A stretch of 64,000 nucleotides of DNA from assembly GCF_036227605.1 (NCBI RefSeq), contig NZ_CP109487.1, forward strand, positions 3,980,001 through 4,044,000, read 5' to 3'. Below the pieces are notes generated by a model, which was not told where the DNA came from, did no database searches, and saw nothing but the letters and a program-made list of their open reading frames with translations. This document shows positions 34,796 through 44,444 of the stretch, in pieces (position 1 is the first letter of the stretch; every line of letters begins with the position of its first letter). The position numbers and the translations under genes are program-made. This stretch comes from Streptomyces sp. NBC_01439 (GTDB lineage: Bacteria > Actinomycetota > Actinomycetes > Streptomycetales > Streptomycetaceae).

Positions 34796-35809
34796 TCAGT
34801 GCTTGGCGGGCAGCAGACCGAGGCGGTCGTAGGCCTGTGCGAGCGTCTCGGCGGCGACCGCGCGGGCCTTCTCCGCGCCCTTGGCCAGGAGGGAGTCCAG
34901 CGTCTCCGGGTCGTCCAGGTATTCCTGGGTCCGCTTCTTGAACGGTGTGACGAAATCGACCATCACGCCGGCCAGGTCGGTCTTCAGTGCGCCGTAGCCC
35001 TTGCCCTCGTACTTGGCCTCCAGCTCGGCGATGGTCTCGCCCGTGAGGGTGGAGTAGATCGTGAGCAGGTTGCTGACGCCGGGCTTCTTCTCGGAGTCGA
35101 AGCGGATCTCGGCCTCGGTGTCGGTGACCGCGCTCTTGATCTTCTTCTCGGTGACCTTGGGCTCGTCGAGGAGGTTGATCAGGCCCTTGGGGGACGACGC
35201 GGACTTCGACATCTTGATCGCCGGGTCCTGGAGGTCGTAGATCTTCGCGACCTCCTTGACGATGTGCGCGGCGGGTAGGGTGAAGGTCCGGCCGTAGCGC
35301 TGGTTGAAGCGCTCCGCCAGGTCGCGGGTCAGCTCGATGTGCTGGCGCTGGTCCTCGCCTACGGGGACGGCGTTCGCCTGGTAGAGCAGGATGTCGGCGA
35401 CCTGGAGGATCGGGTACGTGAACAGGCCGACGCTGGCGCTGTTGACGCCGCCCTTGGCGGACTTGTCCTTGAACTGGGTCATCCGGCTGGCCTCACCGAA
35501 CCCGGTGATGCAGTTCATGACCCAGCCGAGCTGCGCGTGCTCCGGCACGTGGCTCTGGACGAAGAGCGTGCAGCGCTCGGGGTCCAGGCCGGCGGCCAGC
35601 AGCTGGGCGGCGGAGAGGCGGGTGTTCGCGCGCAGATCCTTCGGATCCTGCGGCATGGTGATCGCGTGCAGGTCGACCACCATGTAGAAGGCGTCGTGCG
35701 TCTCCTGCAGGGCGACGTACTGGCGGATGGCTCCGAGGTAGTTCCCGAGGTGGAACGAACCGGAGGTGGGCTGGATGCCGGAGAGCGCGCGAGGACGATC
35801 AGAAGCCAT
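34796..35809 (-). CDS. trpS: Tryptophan--tRNA ligase
   Basis: Class I tryptophanyl-tRNA synthetase, 337 aa, cytoplasmic. HIGH-type motif as [25 protein letters not shown] at the N-terminus, [21 protein letters not shown] for amino acid/ATP binding, and KMSKS exactly as [11 protein letters not shown]. Length is normal for bacterial enzymes. It charges tRNA-Trp. Streptomyces often carry two trpS genes; this looks like the housekeeping copy, since it sits next to glyA as in S. coelicolor. Confidence 0.96.
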   Translation of the reverse strand: MASDRPRALSGIQPTSGSFHLGNYLGAIRQYVALQETHDAFYMVVDLHAITMPQDPKDLRANTRLSAAQLLAAGLDPERCTLFVQSHVPEHAQLGWVMNCITGFGEASRMTQFKDKSAKGGVNSASVGLFTYPILQVADILLYQANAVPVGEDQRQHIELTRDLAERFNQRYGRTFTLPAAHIVKEVAKIYDLQDPAIKMSKSASSPKGLINLLDEPKVTEKKIKSAVTDTEAEIRFDSEKKPGVSNLLTIYSTLTGETIAELEAKYEGKGYGALKTDLAGVMVDFVTPFKKRTQEYLDDPETLDSLLAKGAEKARAVAAETLAQAYDRLGLLPAKH

Positions 35810-35876
35810 GGCTTCATTCTCTCAGGTGCGGGGGCGGGCCCGTGCCCGCCGCCGGCCGGATCCCCCACCCGCGCCT

Positions 35877-35919
35877 CGATCGCAGGCGGGGCCGGAATTT
35901 CCGGCCCCGCCTGCGATCG
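35877..35919 (-). terminator. glyA terminator (43-bp near-perfect palindrome)
   Basis: Two 21-nt arms, 35877-35897 and 35899-35919, are perfectly complementary around a single T; GC core GGCGGGGCCGG. Located between the glyA stop and the trpS start, 19 bp past the glyA stop. Confidence 0.8.
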
Positions 35920-35937
35920 GGGCGATCGGGCCGCCGG

Positions 35938-37206
<1,269 letters not shown>

Positions 37207-37240
37207 GGCGGGCTCCTCCGGGGTCGATGTGATCGGTACC

Positions 37241-37331
37241 CCGCGAGGCCCAGGCGAGCGGCCCTGTATGCGGTCGAGCGCGCACGACTCCCCCGGAGTT
37301 GGTTCTCCGTACGCCAGTCGCCGTGCGTACC
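37241..37331 (-). promoter_or_regulatory. ZTP (pfl-type) riboswitch in the glyA leader
   Basis: On the minus strand the leader contains ACTGGCG, a GGAG...CTCC hairpin, CCGGGGGAGTCG, then after a variable loop CCGCTCGCCTGGGC: the conserved order of the ZTP-sensing pfl motif, known to precede glyA and folate/purine genes. TAAGGT at 37341-37336 fits a -10 that would start the RNA near 37330. Downstream, GGGGT and ACCCC can pair next to the GGAGGAG, a possible translational switch. Read by eye, not modelled. Confidence 0.7.
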
Positions 37332-37463
37332 GGACACCTTAGCGGGCGCGCCGGGAGAGAGGTTTCTGCGTCCGCGATACGAGCGACGATAAGAAGGTGA
37401 CGCCACCCTCGTCACCGCTGCACCCGGCGCTTCATCCCGCCCGGACGGACGATCGGAGACCCC

Positions 37464-38669
37464 GTGTCGACAACTGCTGATGCCATCCGCTCCGCCGACG
37501 CGCACAGTGCGCACAATTACCACCCGCTGCCCCTGGTCGTCGCGTCGGCGGAAGGCGCCTGGATGACCGATGTCGAGGGCCGCAGATACCTCGACATGCT
37601 CGCCGGGTACTCGGCCCTCAACTTCGGGCACGGCAACCGCCGTCTGATCGACGCGGCCCACGCCCAGTTGGAGCGGGTCACGCTCACCTCGCGCGCCTTC
37701 CACCACGACCGGTTCGCCGACTTCTGTACCGAGCTCGCCGCGCTGTGCGGCAAGGAGATGGTGCTCCCCATGAACACGGGGGCGGAGGCCGTGGAGACGG
37801 CGGTGAAGACCGCCCGCAAGTGGGGTTACGAGGTCAAGGGCGTCCCGGACGGGCACGCCAAGATCGTGGTCGCCGCCGACAACTTCCACGGGCGGACCAC
37901 GACCGTCGTCTCCTTCTCCACGGACCACGACGCCCGCGACCACTTCGGCCCGTACACGCCGGGCTTCGAGATCGTTCCGTACGGGGACCTCACCGCGCTG
38001 TCCCACGCCGTCACCGAGAACACGGTGGCCGTGCTGCTGGAGCCGATCCAGGGCGAGGCGGGGGTGCTGGTGCCGCCCGCCGGGTACCTGAGCGGCGTAC
38101 GGGAGCTGACCCGCGAGCGGAACGTCCTGTTCATGGCGGACGAGATCCAGTCGGGGCTGGGGCGGACCGGCCGGACCTTCGCGTGCGAGCACGAGGGCGT
38201 CGTCCCGGACGTCTACATCCTCGGCAAGGCGCTCGGCGGCGGCGTGGTGCCGGTGTCCGCCGTGGTCGCCGACCGCGACGTGCTCGGGGTGTTCCGGCCC
38301 GGGCAGCACGGATCCACCTTCGGCGGGAACCCGCTCGCGTGCGCGGTCGCGCTGGAGGTCATCGCGATGCTCCGGACCGGCGAGTTCCAGGGCCGCGCCA
38401 CCGAGCTGGGCGAGCACCTGCACCGGGAACTGAACCTGCTGGTCGGCGGGGGCGCGGTGACCGCGGTGCGCGGCCGCGGGCTGTGGGCGGGCGTCGACAT
38501 CGACCCCTCGCGCGGCACCGGCCGGGAGATCTCCGAGAAGCTGATGGAGCTCGGGGTGCTGGTGAAGGACACCCACGGGTCGACGATCCGGATCGCCCCG
38601 CCGCTGGTGATCAGCAAGGAGGACCTGGACTGGGGCCTGGCCCAGCTCCGCTCGGTGCTCGGCGCTTAG
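37464..38669 (+). CDS. rocD: Ornithine--oxo-acid transaminase
   Basis: Class III PLP aminotransferase, 401 aa, converting ornithine to glutamate semialdehyde in arginine catabolism. Markers: SAHNYHPLPLVVASAEGAWM at the N-terminus, YSALNFGHGNRRL, LPMNTGAEAVETAVKTARKWGY, FHGRT, MADEIQSGLGRTG and the PLP lysine in YILGKALGGG. These match the ornithine aminotransferase subgroup rather than acetylornithine transaminase. GTG start with CGGAGA upstream. It stands alone, convergent with the ATP-grasp gene 15 bp beyond its stop. Confidence 0.92.
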   Translation: MSTTADAIRSADAHSAHNYHPLPLVVASAEGAWMTDVEGRRYLDMLAGYSALNFGHGNRRLIDAAHAQLERVTLTSRAFHHDRFADFCTELAALCGKEMVLPMNTGAEAVETAVKTARKWGYEVKGVPDGHAKIVVAADNFHGRTTTVVSFSTDHDARDHFGPYTPGFEIVPYGDLTALSHAVTENTVAVLLEPIQGEAGVLVPPAGYLSGVRELTRERNVLFMADEIQSGLGRTGRTFACEHEGVVPDVYILGKALGGGVVPVSAVVADRDVLGVFRPGQHGSTFGGNPLACAVALEVIAMLRTGEFQGRATELGEHLHRELNLLVGGGAVTAVRGRGLWAGVDIDPSRGTGREISEKLMELGVLVKDTHGSTIRIAPPLVISKEDLDWGLAQLRSVLGA

Positions 38670-38684
38670 GGTCGCCCGGTCCGG

Positions 38685-39887
38685 TCAGAGGATGACGTGG
38701 GGCAGGAAGCGGGCGTACTCGTCCGTGACCGGCCCCGCCGATTCGCGGATGCCGAGCCCCGCCGCCTCGTCCTCGACGACCCATGCACCGAGCACCACCC
38801 GGTTGCCGTCGAAGTCGGGCAGCGGGGCCAGGCCCTGGAAGCAGTACCGCTCCCCGTCCTGCGGTACGAACGGCTCGTCGCCCCCGCCCGCCCCGTGCAG
38901 GGTGACCCCCGCGCCCTCACGGCCGAGGAGGGGCTTGGCCACGTAGCCGGCGGACCCGGGCTCGGCGAGCTCGCGCGGGCCGTCGAGGTAGGCGGGCAGC
39001 AGGTTGGGGTGCTCCGGGAAGAGCTCCCACAGGATCGCGAGCAGCGCCTTGTTGGACAGCAGCATCTTCCACAGCGGCTCGATCCAGCAGGTGGAGCCGG
39101 AGCCGCCGCCGTGGTCGTACGTGCCGAGGACGTGCGGGCCGAACTCGTCCTCGGCCAGCCACTCCCACGGGTAGAGCTTGAAGCAGGAGCGGATGAAGCG
39201 GAGCTTCTCGTCCACGAACCGGCCGGACAGGCTGTCCCAGCCGATCTGCTCGACGGACAGGGCCTGGGTGTCCAGGCCGGCCTGCTCGGCGGTCTCCTGG
39301 AGGTAGGCGACCGTCATCAGGTCCTCGCCGAGCTCGTCGGCTTCGGAGTGCGCGAAGTGCAGCGGGCCGGGCGGGAGCAGCTCGGCCTGGCGCCGCCAGG
39401 CGTCGACAAGCCGCTCGTGGAGGGAGTTCCACTGGTCGGCGCCGGGGAAGCGTTCCTCCATCCAGAACCACTGCGGGCTGGCCGCCTCCACCAGGGAGGT
39501 GGGGGTGTCGGCGTTGTACTCCAGCATCTTGGCCGGGCTGCCGGTGCCGTCGTAGCGCAGGTCGAAACGGCCGTACAGGGAGGGCTGTTCGGCGCGGCGC
39601 CGCCAGGACTCGGCGATCTGCGCGGCGAGCCCGGGGTCGGTGATGCCGAGGTCGGCGAAGCGGTCGTGCTCGACGATGTGCGCTGCCGCGGCCAGGCACA
39701 TGGCGTGCAGCTCCTCGACCACGTTCTCCAGGGCCTCGACCTCGGGGAGCGAGAAGGAGTAGTACGCGCTCTCGTCCCAGTAGGGGCGCAGGGAGTCGTC
39801 GGGGTAACGGGTCAGGGGGTAGATCACCCCCTGCTCCTCGACGATCTTCTGCCAGTCGGGACGGGGCTCGATGGTGTGCCGCTCCAT
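38685..39887 (-). CDS. Glutathionylspermidine synthase family (ATP-grasp, YgiC-like) protein
   Basis: 400-aa ATP-grasp ligase domain of the glutathionylspermidine synthase family, without an amidase half. Visible: PYWDESAYYSFSLPEVEALE, YGRFDLRYDGTGSPAKMLEYNADTPTSLVEA, FKLYPWEWLAEDEFG, IEPLWKMLLSNKALLAILWELFPEHPNLLPA, KPLLGREGAGV and ENxxx-like ends. Lys, Glu and Asn residues in YNADTP and KPLLGREG fit nucleotide binding. Peptide substrate unknown. Begins 7 bp after the lipoprotein gene's stop, like E. coli ygiB-ygiC. Confidence 0.88.
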   Translation of the reverse strand: MERHTIEPRPDWQKIVEEQGVIYPLTRYPDDSLRPYWDESAYYSFSLPEVEALENVVEELHAMCLAAAAHIVEHDRFADLGITDPGLAAQIAESWRRRAEQPSLYGRFDLRYDGTGSPAKMLEYNADTPTSLVEAASPQWFWMEERFPGADQWNSLHERLVDAWRRQAELLPPGPLHFAHSEADELGEDLMTVAYLQETAEQAGLDTQALSVEQIGWDSLSGRFVDEKLRFIRSCFKLYPWEWLAEDEFGPHVLGTYDHGGGSGSTCWIEPLWKMLLSNKALLAILWELFPEHPNLLPAYLDGPRELAEPGSAGYVAKPLLGREGAGVTLHGAGGGDEPFVPQDGERYCFQGLAPLPDFDGNRVVLGAWVVEDEAAGLGIRESAGPVTDEYARFLPHVIL

Positions 39888-39894
39888 GGTGCGA

Positions 39895-40194
39895 TCAGCC
39901 GCCGCTGGAGCCGGAGGTGTTCCCGCCGATGCCGCCCCGGGTGACGGCGGACTTCTCGAAGCTGCCGCCGGCGACCTTGCCGGCGGCCACGTAGCCGCCG
40001 TAGTAGTACGAGCCGCGGCCGCCGCTCTTGCACTCCTTGTTGTTCAGGTGCTGCAGCGTGGAGCGGGAGGCGCAGCGCTTGTCGGGCTCGTCGCTGCTGC
40101 CGCAGGCCACGAGGGTGGCCGCGAGCAGGCCCATGCCGCCGAGGGCGACGGCGCCGGAACGCATGCGTCGCTGATTGGTGCTGCTGCTGTCCAT
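39895..40194 (-). CDS. Small putative lipoprotein upstream of the ATP-grasp gene
   Basis: 99-aa exported protein: basic start, hydrophobic segment AVALGGMGLLAATLVACGSS with lipobox LVAC, then a Gly/Ser-rich mature part carrying NNKECKSGGRGSYYYGGYVAAG and TRGGIGGNTSGSSGG. The low-complexity Gly-rich tail recalls YgiB/DUF1190. It shares an operon with the YgiC-like ligase and may be its substrate or partner; that is inference from gene order. Confidence 0.7.
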   Translation of the reverse strand: MDSSSTNQRRMRSGAVALGGMGLLAATLVACGSSDEPDKRCASRSTLQHLNNKECKSGGRGSYYYGGYVAAGKVAGGSFEKSAVTRGGIGGNTSGSSGG

Positions 40195-40286
40195 GTCTGC
40201 TGCTCCCCCTGGGGCCTCGCGTGCTGCCGACAGAGTAGAGCGGGGGCACCGGCCGATGGAATCCGGCCGCTGTGAGATCCGTGACC

Positions 40287-40292
40287 TAGAGT
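40287..40292 (+). promoter_or_regulatory. -10 element of a leaderless DMT transporter transcript
   Basis: TAGAGT with six bases before GTG 40299 and no Shine-Dalgarno sequence, so transcription should begin at the start codon. Confidence 0.45.
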
Positions 40293-40298
40293 CAGTTC

Positions 40299-41144
40299 GT
40301 GCTGATTGGGATGATTTGCGCGCTCGGTGCGGCGGTCTGCTTCGGTACGGCCTCGGTCCTGCAGGCGGTCGCGGCGCGGGCGGCGGAGCCCGGCAGCGGG
40401 TCCGGAGTGGACACGGCGCTGTTCCTGCGGGCCGTGCGGCAGTGGCGGTACCTGGCGGGTCTGGCCCTCGACGGAGCCGGCTTCGTGCTCCAGATCATCG
40501 CCCTGCGGCACGTCCCGATCTACGCGGTGGGGGCGGCGCTGGCGGCCAGCCTGGCGGTGACGGCGGTGGTCGCGGCGCGGCTGCTGCGGGCGCGGCTGTC
40601 CCGGACCGAATGGGGCGCGGTGGCGGTGGTGTGCGCGGGGCTGCTGATGCTGGGGCTCTCCGCCGGGGAGGAGGGCACGGGTACCGGGTCGGCGGCGCTG
40701 GAAGTGGGAATGCTGGCGGTGGCCGGACTGGTGCTGCTGGTCGGCGTGGTCGCGGGCCGGCTCCCGGACGGCCCGCGCGCGCTGGTGCTCGGCCTCGCGG
40801 CGGGGACGGGCTTCGGGGTGGTGGAGGTCTCGGTACGGCTCATCGACTCGCCGTGGGACCTGCGCAACCCGGCCCTGTACGCCCTCCTGCTGGGCGGCGG
40901 CGCGGCCTTCCTGCTCCTCACCTCGGCCCTGGCGCGCGGCTCGGTGACGGTGGCGACGGCGGGCATGGTGATCGGCGAGACGATCGGCCCGGCGGTGGTG
41001 GGCGTGGTCTGGCTCGGCGACAGCACCCGCGAGGGCCTGGCCTGGCTGGCGGTGACGGGCTTCGCGGTGGCCGTGGCCGGCTCCCTGGCCCTGGCCCGCT
41101 TCGGCGAACCCCCGACCCCGGCGGAGCCCGACCCGGCCGGCTGA
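40299..41144 (+). CDS. DMT-superfamily (EamA-like) membrane protein
   Basis: 281-aa membrane protein with nine or ten helices. Opening MLIGMICALGAAVCFGTASVLQAVAARA and LALDGAGFVLQIIALRHVPIYAVGAALAASLAVTAV are typical of EamA/DMT transporters, duplicated in a second half ending ATAGMVIGETIGPAVVGVVWLGD. The transported compound is unknown. Starts at a GTG directly after a -10 element (probable leaderless transcript) and is divergent from the lipoprotein/ATP-grasp operon, 105 bp apart. Confidence 0.87.
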   Translation: MLIGMICALGAAVCFGTASVLQAVAARAAEPGSGSGVDTALFLRAVRQWRYLAGLALDGAGFVLQIIALRHVPIYAVGAALAASLAVTAVVAARLLRARLSRTEWGAVAVVCAGLLMLGLSAGEEGTGTGSAALEVGMLAVAGLVLLVGVVAGRLPDGPRALVLGLAAGTGFGVVEVSVRLIDSPWDLRNPALYALLLGGGAAFLLLTSALARGSVTVATAGMVIGETIGPAVVGVVWLGDSTREGLAWLAVTGFAVAVAGSLALARFGEPPTPAEPDPAG

Positions 41145-41189
41145 ACAGGGCCGACCCGGCGCCCGGCTCCCGACCACTCCGCCGCGATC

Positions 41190-41281
41190 TTCCAGCCCCG
41201 CCAGGGGGCACCTCCCAGCGGTAGCTGGGGGAGATTGAGGCGCGGGGGTCCGGGGGCGGCGCCCCCGGCAACGGCGCCGCA
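41190..41281 (+). repeat. Streptomyces intergenic REP-like element, copy 1
   Basis: Starts TTCCAGCCCCGCC, ends CAACGGCGCCGCA, with internal hairpins CTCCCAGC-GCTGGGGGAG and GGGGGCG-CGCCCCC. Same element as 53088-53175 and 59926-60013. The distal end lies 9 bp from the stop of the minus-strand MocR gene. Confidence 0.75.
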
Positions 41282-41290
41282 GGGCACGCG

Positions 41291-42691
41291 TCACGGCAGT
41301 GCCGCCGACAGGGCCGCCAGCGTCGGGGACCACGCGCTGTCCGACGGCGTCCCGTAGCCGACGACCAGCGCGTCCCGCGGCGCGAACTCGGCCTGCGGGT
41401 GGCGGAAGGCGGAGAGCCCGTGCAACGCCAGGTCCTGCCAGGCCGCCGACTGCAGGACCGACCGCTCCAGCCCCTCCGGGAGGTCCAGCACCGCGTGTAG
41501 CCCCGCCGCGATCCCCGACACGCCCACCCGGTCCCCCACCGCCGCCACCAGCTCGTCCCGGCGCCGCCGGTACCGCAGCCGCATCCCGCGCACGTGCCGG
41601 TCGTAGGCCCCGGAGGTGAGGAACTCCGCCAGCGTGAGCTGATCCAGCGCGCTGGTGGCCCAGTCCGTGGGGCCCTTGGCGGCCAGCACCTCCTCCAGCA
41701 GCCCCGGCGGGACCACCATCCAGCCCATCCGCAGCCCGGGCGCCAGCGACTTGCTGGCCGTCCCGAGGTACACCACCCGGTCCGGGTCCAGGCCCTGCAG
41801 CGCGCCGACCGGCTGGCGGTCGTAGCGGAACTCCCCGTCGTAGTCGTCCTCCAGGATGAGCCCGCCCGTGGTCCGGGCCCAGTCGACCGCGGCCGCCCGT
41901 CGGGCCGGGGTCAGGGCGACGCCCGTCGGGAACTGGTGCGCCGGGGTCAGCAGCACCGCTCCCGCCGCCGCGGTCAGCTCCCCCGTCCGGGCCCCCTCCC
42001 CGTCCACGCCGAGCGGGCTCGTCCGCAGCCCCGCCCGCACCAGCTCGTCCCGGTGGAAGTCCAGGCCGTAGCCCTCCACCGCCACCTCGCGCACCCGCCG
42101 CGCCCTCAGCACCGCCGCGAGCAGCTTCAGCCCGTGCAGGAAGCCCGCGCACAGCACGATCCGGTCGGGATCCGCGTACACCCCGCGCGCCCGCGCCAGG
42201 TATCCGGCCAGCGCCTGCCGCAGCTCGATGCGGCCGCGCGGGTCGGCCGCGTACCCGAAGGCCTCGTTCGGCGCATCGGTCAGCGCGCGCCGGGCCGCTG
42301 ACAGCCAGGCCGCGCGCGGGAAGCCGCCCAGGTCCGGGGAGCCGGGGATCAGGCTGTACGCGGGCCCCTTGCGCGCGGGGCGCCGTACGGGGGCGGCGGC
42401 CGCGGACCGGCGCGGGCGGGCCCGTTCGGCGACGCGGGTGCCGGAACCCTGGCGGGCCGTCAGCCAGCCCTCGGCGACGAGCTCGGCGTACGACTCGGCG
42501 ACCGTGTTCCGGGCGATGCCCAGGTCGGCGGCGAGGGTGCGGGACGACGGCAGCCGGGTGCCGGCCGCCAGCCGTCCGCTGCGCGCGGCTTCGCGCAGGG
42601 CCTCGGTCAGACCGGCCCGCAGGCCGCGTCCGGCGGTGAGGTCCAGGTGCAGATGCAGGTCGGCACCGAAAGTGGCCCACGATTCCGTCAT
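41291..42691 (-). CDS. MocR/PdxR-type GntR-aminotransferase regulator
   Basis: 466-aa regulator with a winged helix (about residues 20-90: LTEALREAARSGRLAAGTRLPSSRTLAADLGIARNTVAESYAEL, then EGWLTARQGSGT) and a fold-type I aminotransferase-like domain. The latter keeps the PLP lysine in YLGTASKSLAPGLRMGW and the LEDDYDGEFRYDRQP block. Such proteins sense PLP or amino-acid external aldimines. A 15-bp palindrome (42693-42707) lies directly before the ATG and overlaps the -35 region of the divergent AhpD-like gene, its probable target. Confidence 0.93.
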   Translation of the reverse strand: MTESWATFGADLHLHLDLTAGRGLRAGLTEALREAARSGRLAAGTRLPSSRTLAADLGIARNTVAESYAELVAEGWLTARQGSGTRVAERARPRRSAAAAPVRRPARKGPAYSLIPGSPDLGGFPRAAWLSAARRALTDAPNEAFGYAADPRGRIELRQALAGYLARARGVYADPDRIVLCAGFLHGLKLLAAVLRARRVREVAVEGYGLDFHRDELVRAGLRTSPLGVDGEGARTGELTAAAGAVLLTPAHQFPTGVALTPARRAAAVDWARTTGGLILEDDYDGEFRYDRQPVGALQGLDPDRVVYLGTASKSLAPGLRMGWMVVPPGLLEEVLAAKGPTDWATSALDQLTLAEFLTSGAYDRHVRGMRLRYRRRRDELVAAVGDRVGVSGIAAGLHAVLDLPEGLERSVLQSAAWQDLALHGLSAFRHPQAEFAPRDALVVGYGTPSDSAWSPTLAALSAALP

Positions 42692-42692
42692 G

Positions 42693-42707
42693 GATATGGA
42701 CCATATC
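42693..42707. promoter_or_regulatory. Operator between the MocR and AhpD-like genes
   Basis: GATATGGACCATATC, a perfect odd palindrome centred on an A, 2 bp from the mocR-like ATG and about 18 bp upstream of TACGGT (42726-42731), the -10 of the divergent gene. Suited to simultaneous control of both genes. Confidence 0.5.
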
Positions 42708-42738
42708 GGTGGGCCGCCTGCGTCCTACGGTGGATCAC

Positions 42739-43230
42739 ATGACGATCACGAACGAACACGCCCCCGAGCACACCCCGCGCATCCACATGGCCAAGCTCGC
42801 CCCCGAGGTCTACAAGGCCGTCCTCGCCCTGGAGATCGCCTCCAAGAAGGGTCTGGATCCCTCCCTGGTCGAACTCGTCAAGATCCGGGCCTCCCAGCTC
42901 AACCACTGCGCCTTCTGCCTCGACATGCACACCAAGGACGCGATCGCCGCCGGTGAGAGCGTCGAACGCATCATCCAGCTGGGCGCCTGGGAGGAGTCGC
43001 GGCACTTCTACACCGAGAAGGAGCTCGCCGCGATCGAGCTCACCGAGGCCGTCACCGTCCTGACGGACGGCTTCGTGCCCGACGAGGTCTACGAGAAGGC
43101 CGCCGAGCAGTTCGAGGAGCGCGAGCTCGCCCAGCTGATCGCCGTCATCGCGACGATCAACGTCTGGAACCGCATCGGTGTCACCACCCGCATGGTGCCG
43201 GGCCACTACACCCCGGGCATGTACAAGTAG
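42739..43230 (+). CDS. Carboxymuconolactone decarboxylase/AhpD-like protein
   Basis: 163-aa CMD-family protein with the AhpD-type redox motif LNHCAFCLDMHTKDA (CxxC plus His), expected to reduce peroxides or to act as a disulfide-active scaffold. Helical throughout: YKAVLALEIASKKGLDPSLVELVKIRAS and RELAQLIAVIATINVWNRIGVTTRM. TACGGT lies seven bases before the ATG, giving a leaderless transcript. Divergent from the MocR gene, which likely regulates it. Confidence 0.9.
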   Translation: MTITNEHAPEHTPRIHMAKLAPEVYKAVLALEIASKKGLDPSLVELVKIRASQLNHCAFCLDMHTKDAIAAGESVERIIQLGAWEESRHFYTEKELAAIELTEAVTVLTDGFVPDEVYEKAAEQFEERELAQLIAVIATINVWNRIGVTTRMVPGHYTPGMYK

Positions 43231-43250
43231 GACCGGTCGTTCCGGCCGGG

Positions 43251-44066
43251 TCATTCCGGCCTGAAAGACTCCACGGCCGCCGTCAGGTTCGCGCGCACCG
43301 TCGTGCCGTCGGCGGCCGGTCCGGCCGCCAGCAGCGCCCACCGCCGACCGTCCGGGGCGACGGTGATCCGCTCGATCGCGCGGCGACGGCCGTGCGACTC
43401 CTCGTTGTCGTACTCGTACACCAGCTCGCAGGACCCACCGGACACCGGATCGAGGGAGACCTCCCGGTAGCCGGGACGGCTTCCGAGGGCTTGCGAGGAG
43501 GTCCGCAGCAGCTCGCACGCTCCGACGCCGTCCGGCTCGGCGACGCGGAAGATCTGGACCAGCGCGCTGCGGTCCCCGGGCCGCCGGTAGAAGGAACCGC
43601 TGCCGGTCTCGTCGTGGCTGCGCTCCCAGCCCGTGGGGACCGCGACCGAGAAGCCGCCGTCGTCGCGCACCACCGAGTACGCCGGCGGGACCGAGGGCGA
43701 CGCGGAGGAGGAGACGGAGACGGAGGGGGGCGGGTACGGGGACGCGTCCGGCCCCGTACCGGACGGCGGGGCCGGCGTGCCCGGAGCCGACGGGGCTGCG
43801 GCAGGTGCCTTCGGCTCCCCGCCGCCCAGTACGAACCATCCCGCCACGGCGCAGCCACCCAGCACCGCCGCCCCGAGGGCCACCAGCAGCGGGCCCCGCC
43901 ACGAGCGTTCCCGGCCCGGGTCGGCCTGCCCACCCGGGCCTCCCGGGCCGCCCCCTGGTGGGCGGGGCGGGTACGAGGGCGGGGGCGGTGGGGGCGGCGG
44001 GGGCTGCTCCGTCCGCTCCCAGCGCTGCGACTGCGGATTCCAGTGGGCACCGCCACCCGTGGCCAC
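43251..44066 (-). CDS. Membrane protein with Pro-rich N-terminus and extracytoplasmic domain
   Basis: 271-aa protein: WNPQSQRWE (a short WxxxxxxWE element), a run of nine prolines and a Gly/Pro stretch, one helix (PLLVALGAAVLGGCAVAGWFVLG), a Ser/Pro linker, then a roughly 130-residue extracytoplasmic domain (YSVVRDDGGFSVAVPTGWERS ... YRRPGDRSALVQIFRVAEP) similar to domains trailing actinobacterial protein kinases and membrane proteins. Role unknown. GTG start three bases after the upstream gene's stop region; last gene of the 43251-46150 operon. Confidence 0.78.
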   Translation of the reverse strand: MATGGGAHWNPQSQRWERTEQPPPPPPPPPSYPPRPPGGGPGGPGGQADPGRERSWRGPLLVALGAAVLGGCAVAGWFVLGGGEPKAPAAAPSAPGTPAPPSGTGPDASPYPPPSVSVSSSASPSVPPAYSVVRDDGGFSVAVPTGWERSHDETGSGSFYRRPGDRSALVQIFRVAEPDGVGACELLRTSSQALGSRPGYREVSLDPVSGGSCELVYEYDNEESHGRRRAIERITVAPDGRRWALLAAGPAADGTTVRANLTAAVESFRPE

Positions 44067-44069
44067 CGG

Positions 44070-44444
44070 TCAGCTCCCCAGCGAGGCGAGCAGCCCTCCG
44101 AGGGCGGCGGCCGCGTTCACCGAGTCCACCAGCGGGGCCCAGCGCTGGAGCGCACCCCTGAGCCGGGCGGGCAGGCCGGGCCGGATCTCCCCGGCCTCCT
44201 CCAGCTCGCCGGCGGCTTCGTCCAGTTCGGCGTCGAGCGCCGACCGGTCGGCGCTGCGGGGCAGGCGGACGAGGGCGATGCGCAGCTCCCGTACGGCCTC
44301 CAGCAGTTCCGCCGCGCCCGGGGCGCCCGCCCCCGTACCGCCTTGGTGGATCGTGGTGTTGGTGTTGTTGGTGCCGCCGATGCTGAAGGCGCTGCCTTCG
44401 ATGCGGTTGATCCGCACTTCCCCGGCTCCCCCGTCTTGCGTCAC
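44070..44444 (-). CDS. Small helical protein with N-terminal Gly/Asn-rich motif
   Basis: 124-aa protein of unknown function. The N-terminus carries NRIEGSAFSIGGTNNTNTT followed by IHQGGTG, closely matching the C-terminal tail of the upstream gene's product (SHSAFSVGGSGHHNQTSHH). The rest is helical and acidic (AELLEAVRELRIALVRLP, ALDAELDEAAGELEEAGEI, RLRGALQRWAPLVDSVNAAAA), resembling the DUF5955-type small proteins of Streptomyces. GTG start with GGGGAG seven bases upstream; overlaps the previous stop by GTGA. The motif pair resembles bacterial amyloid-signalling partners (inference). Confidence 0.7.
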   Translation of the reverse strand: MTQDGGAGEVRINRIEGSAFSIGGTNNTNTTIHQGGTGAGAPGAAELLEAVRELRIALVRLPRSADRSALDAELDEAAGELEEAGEIRPGLPARLRGALQRWAPLVDSVNAAAALGGLLASLGS

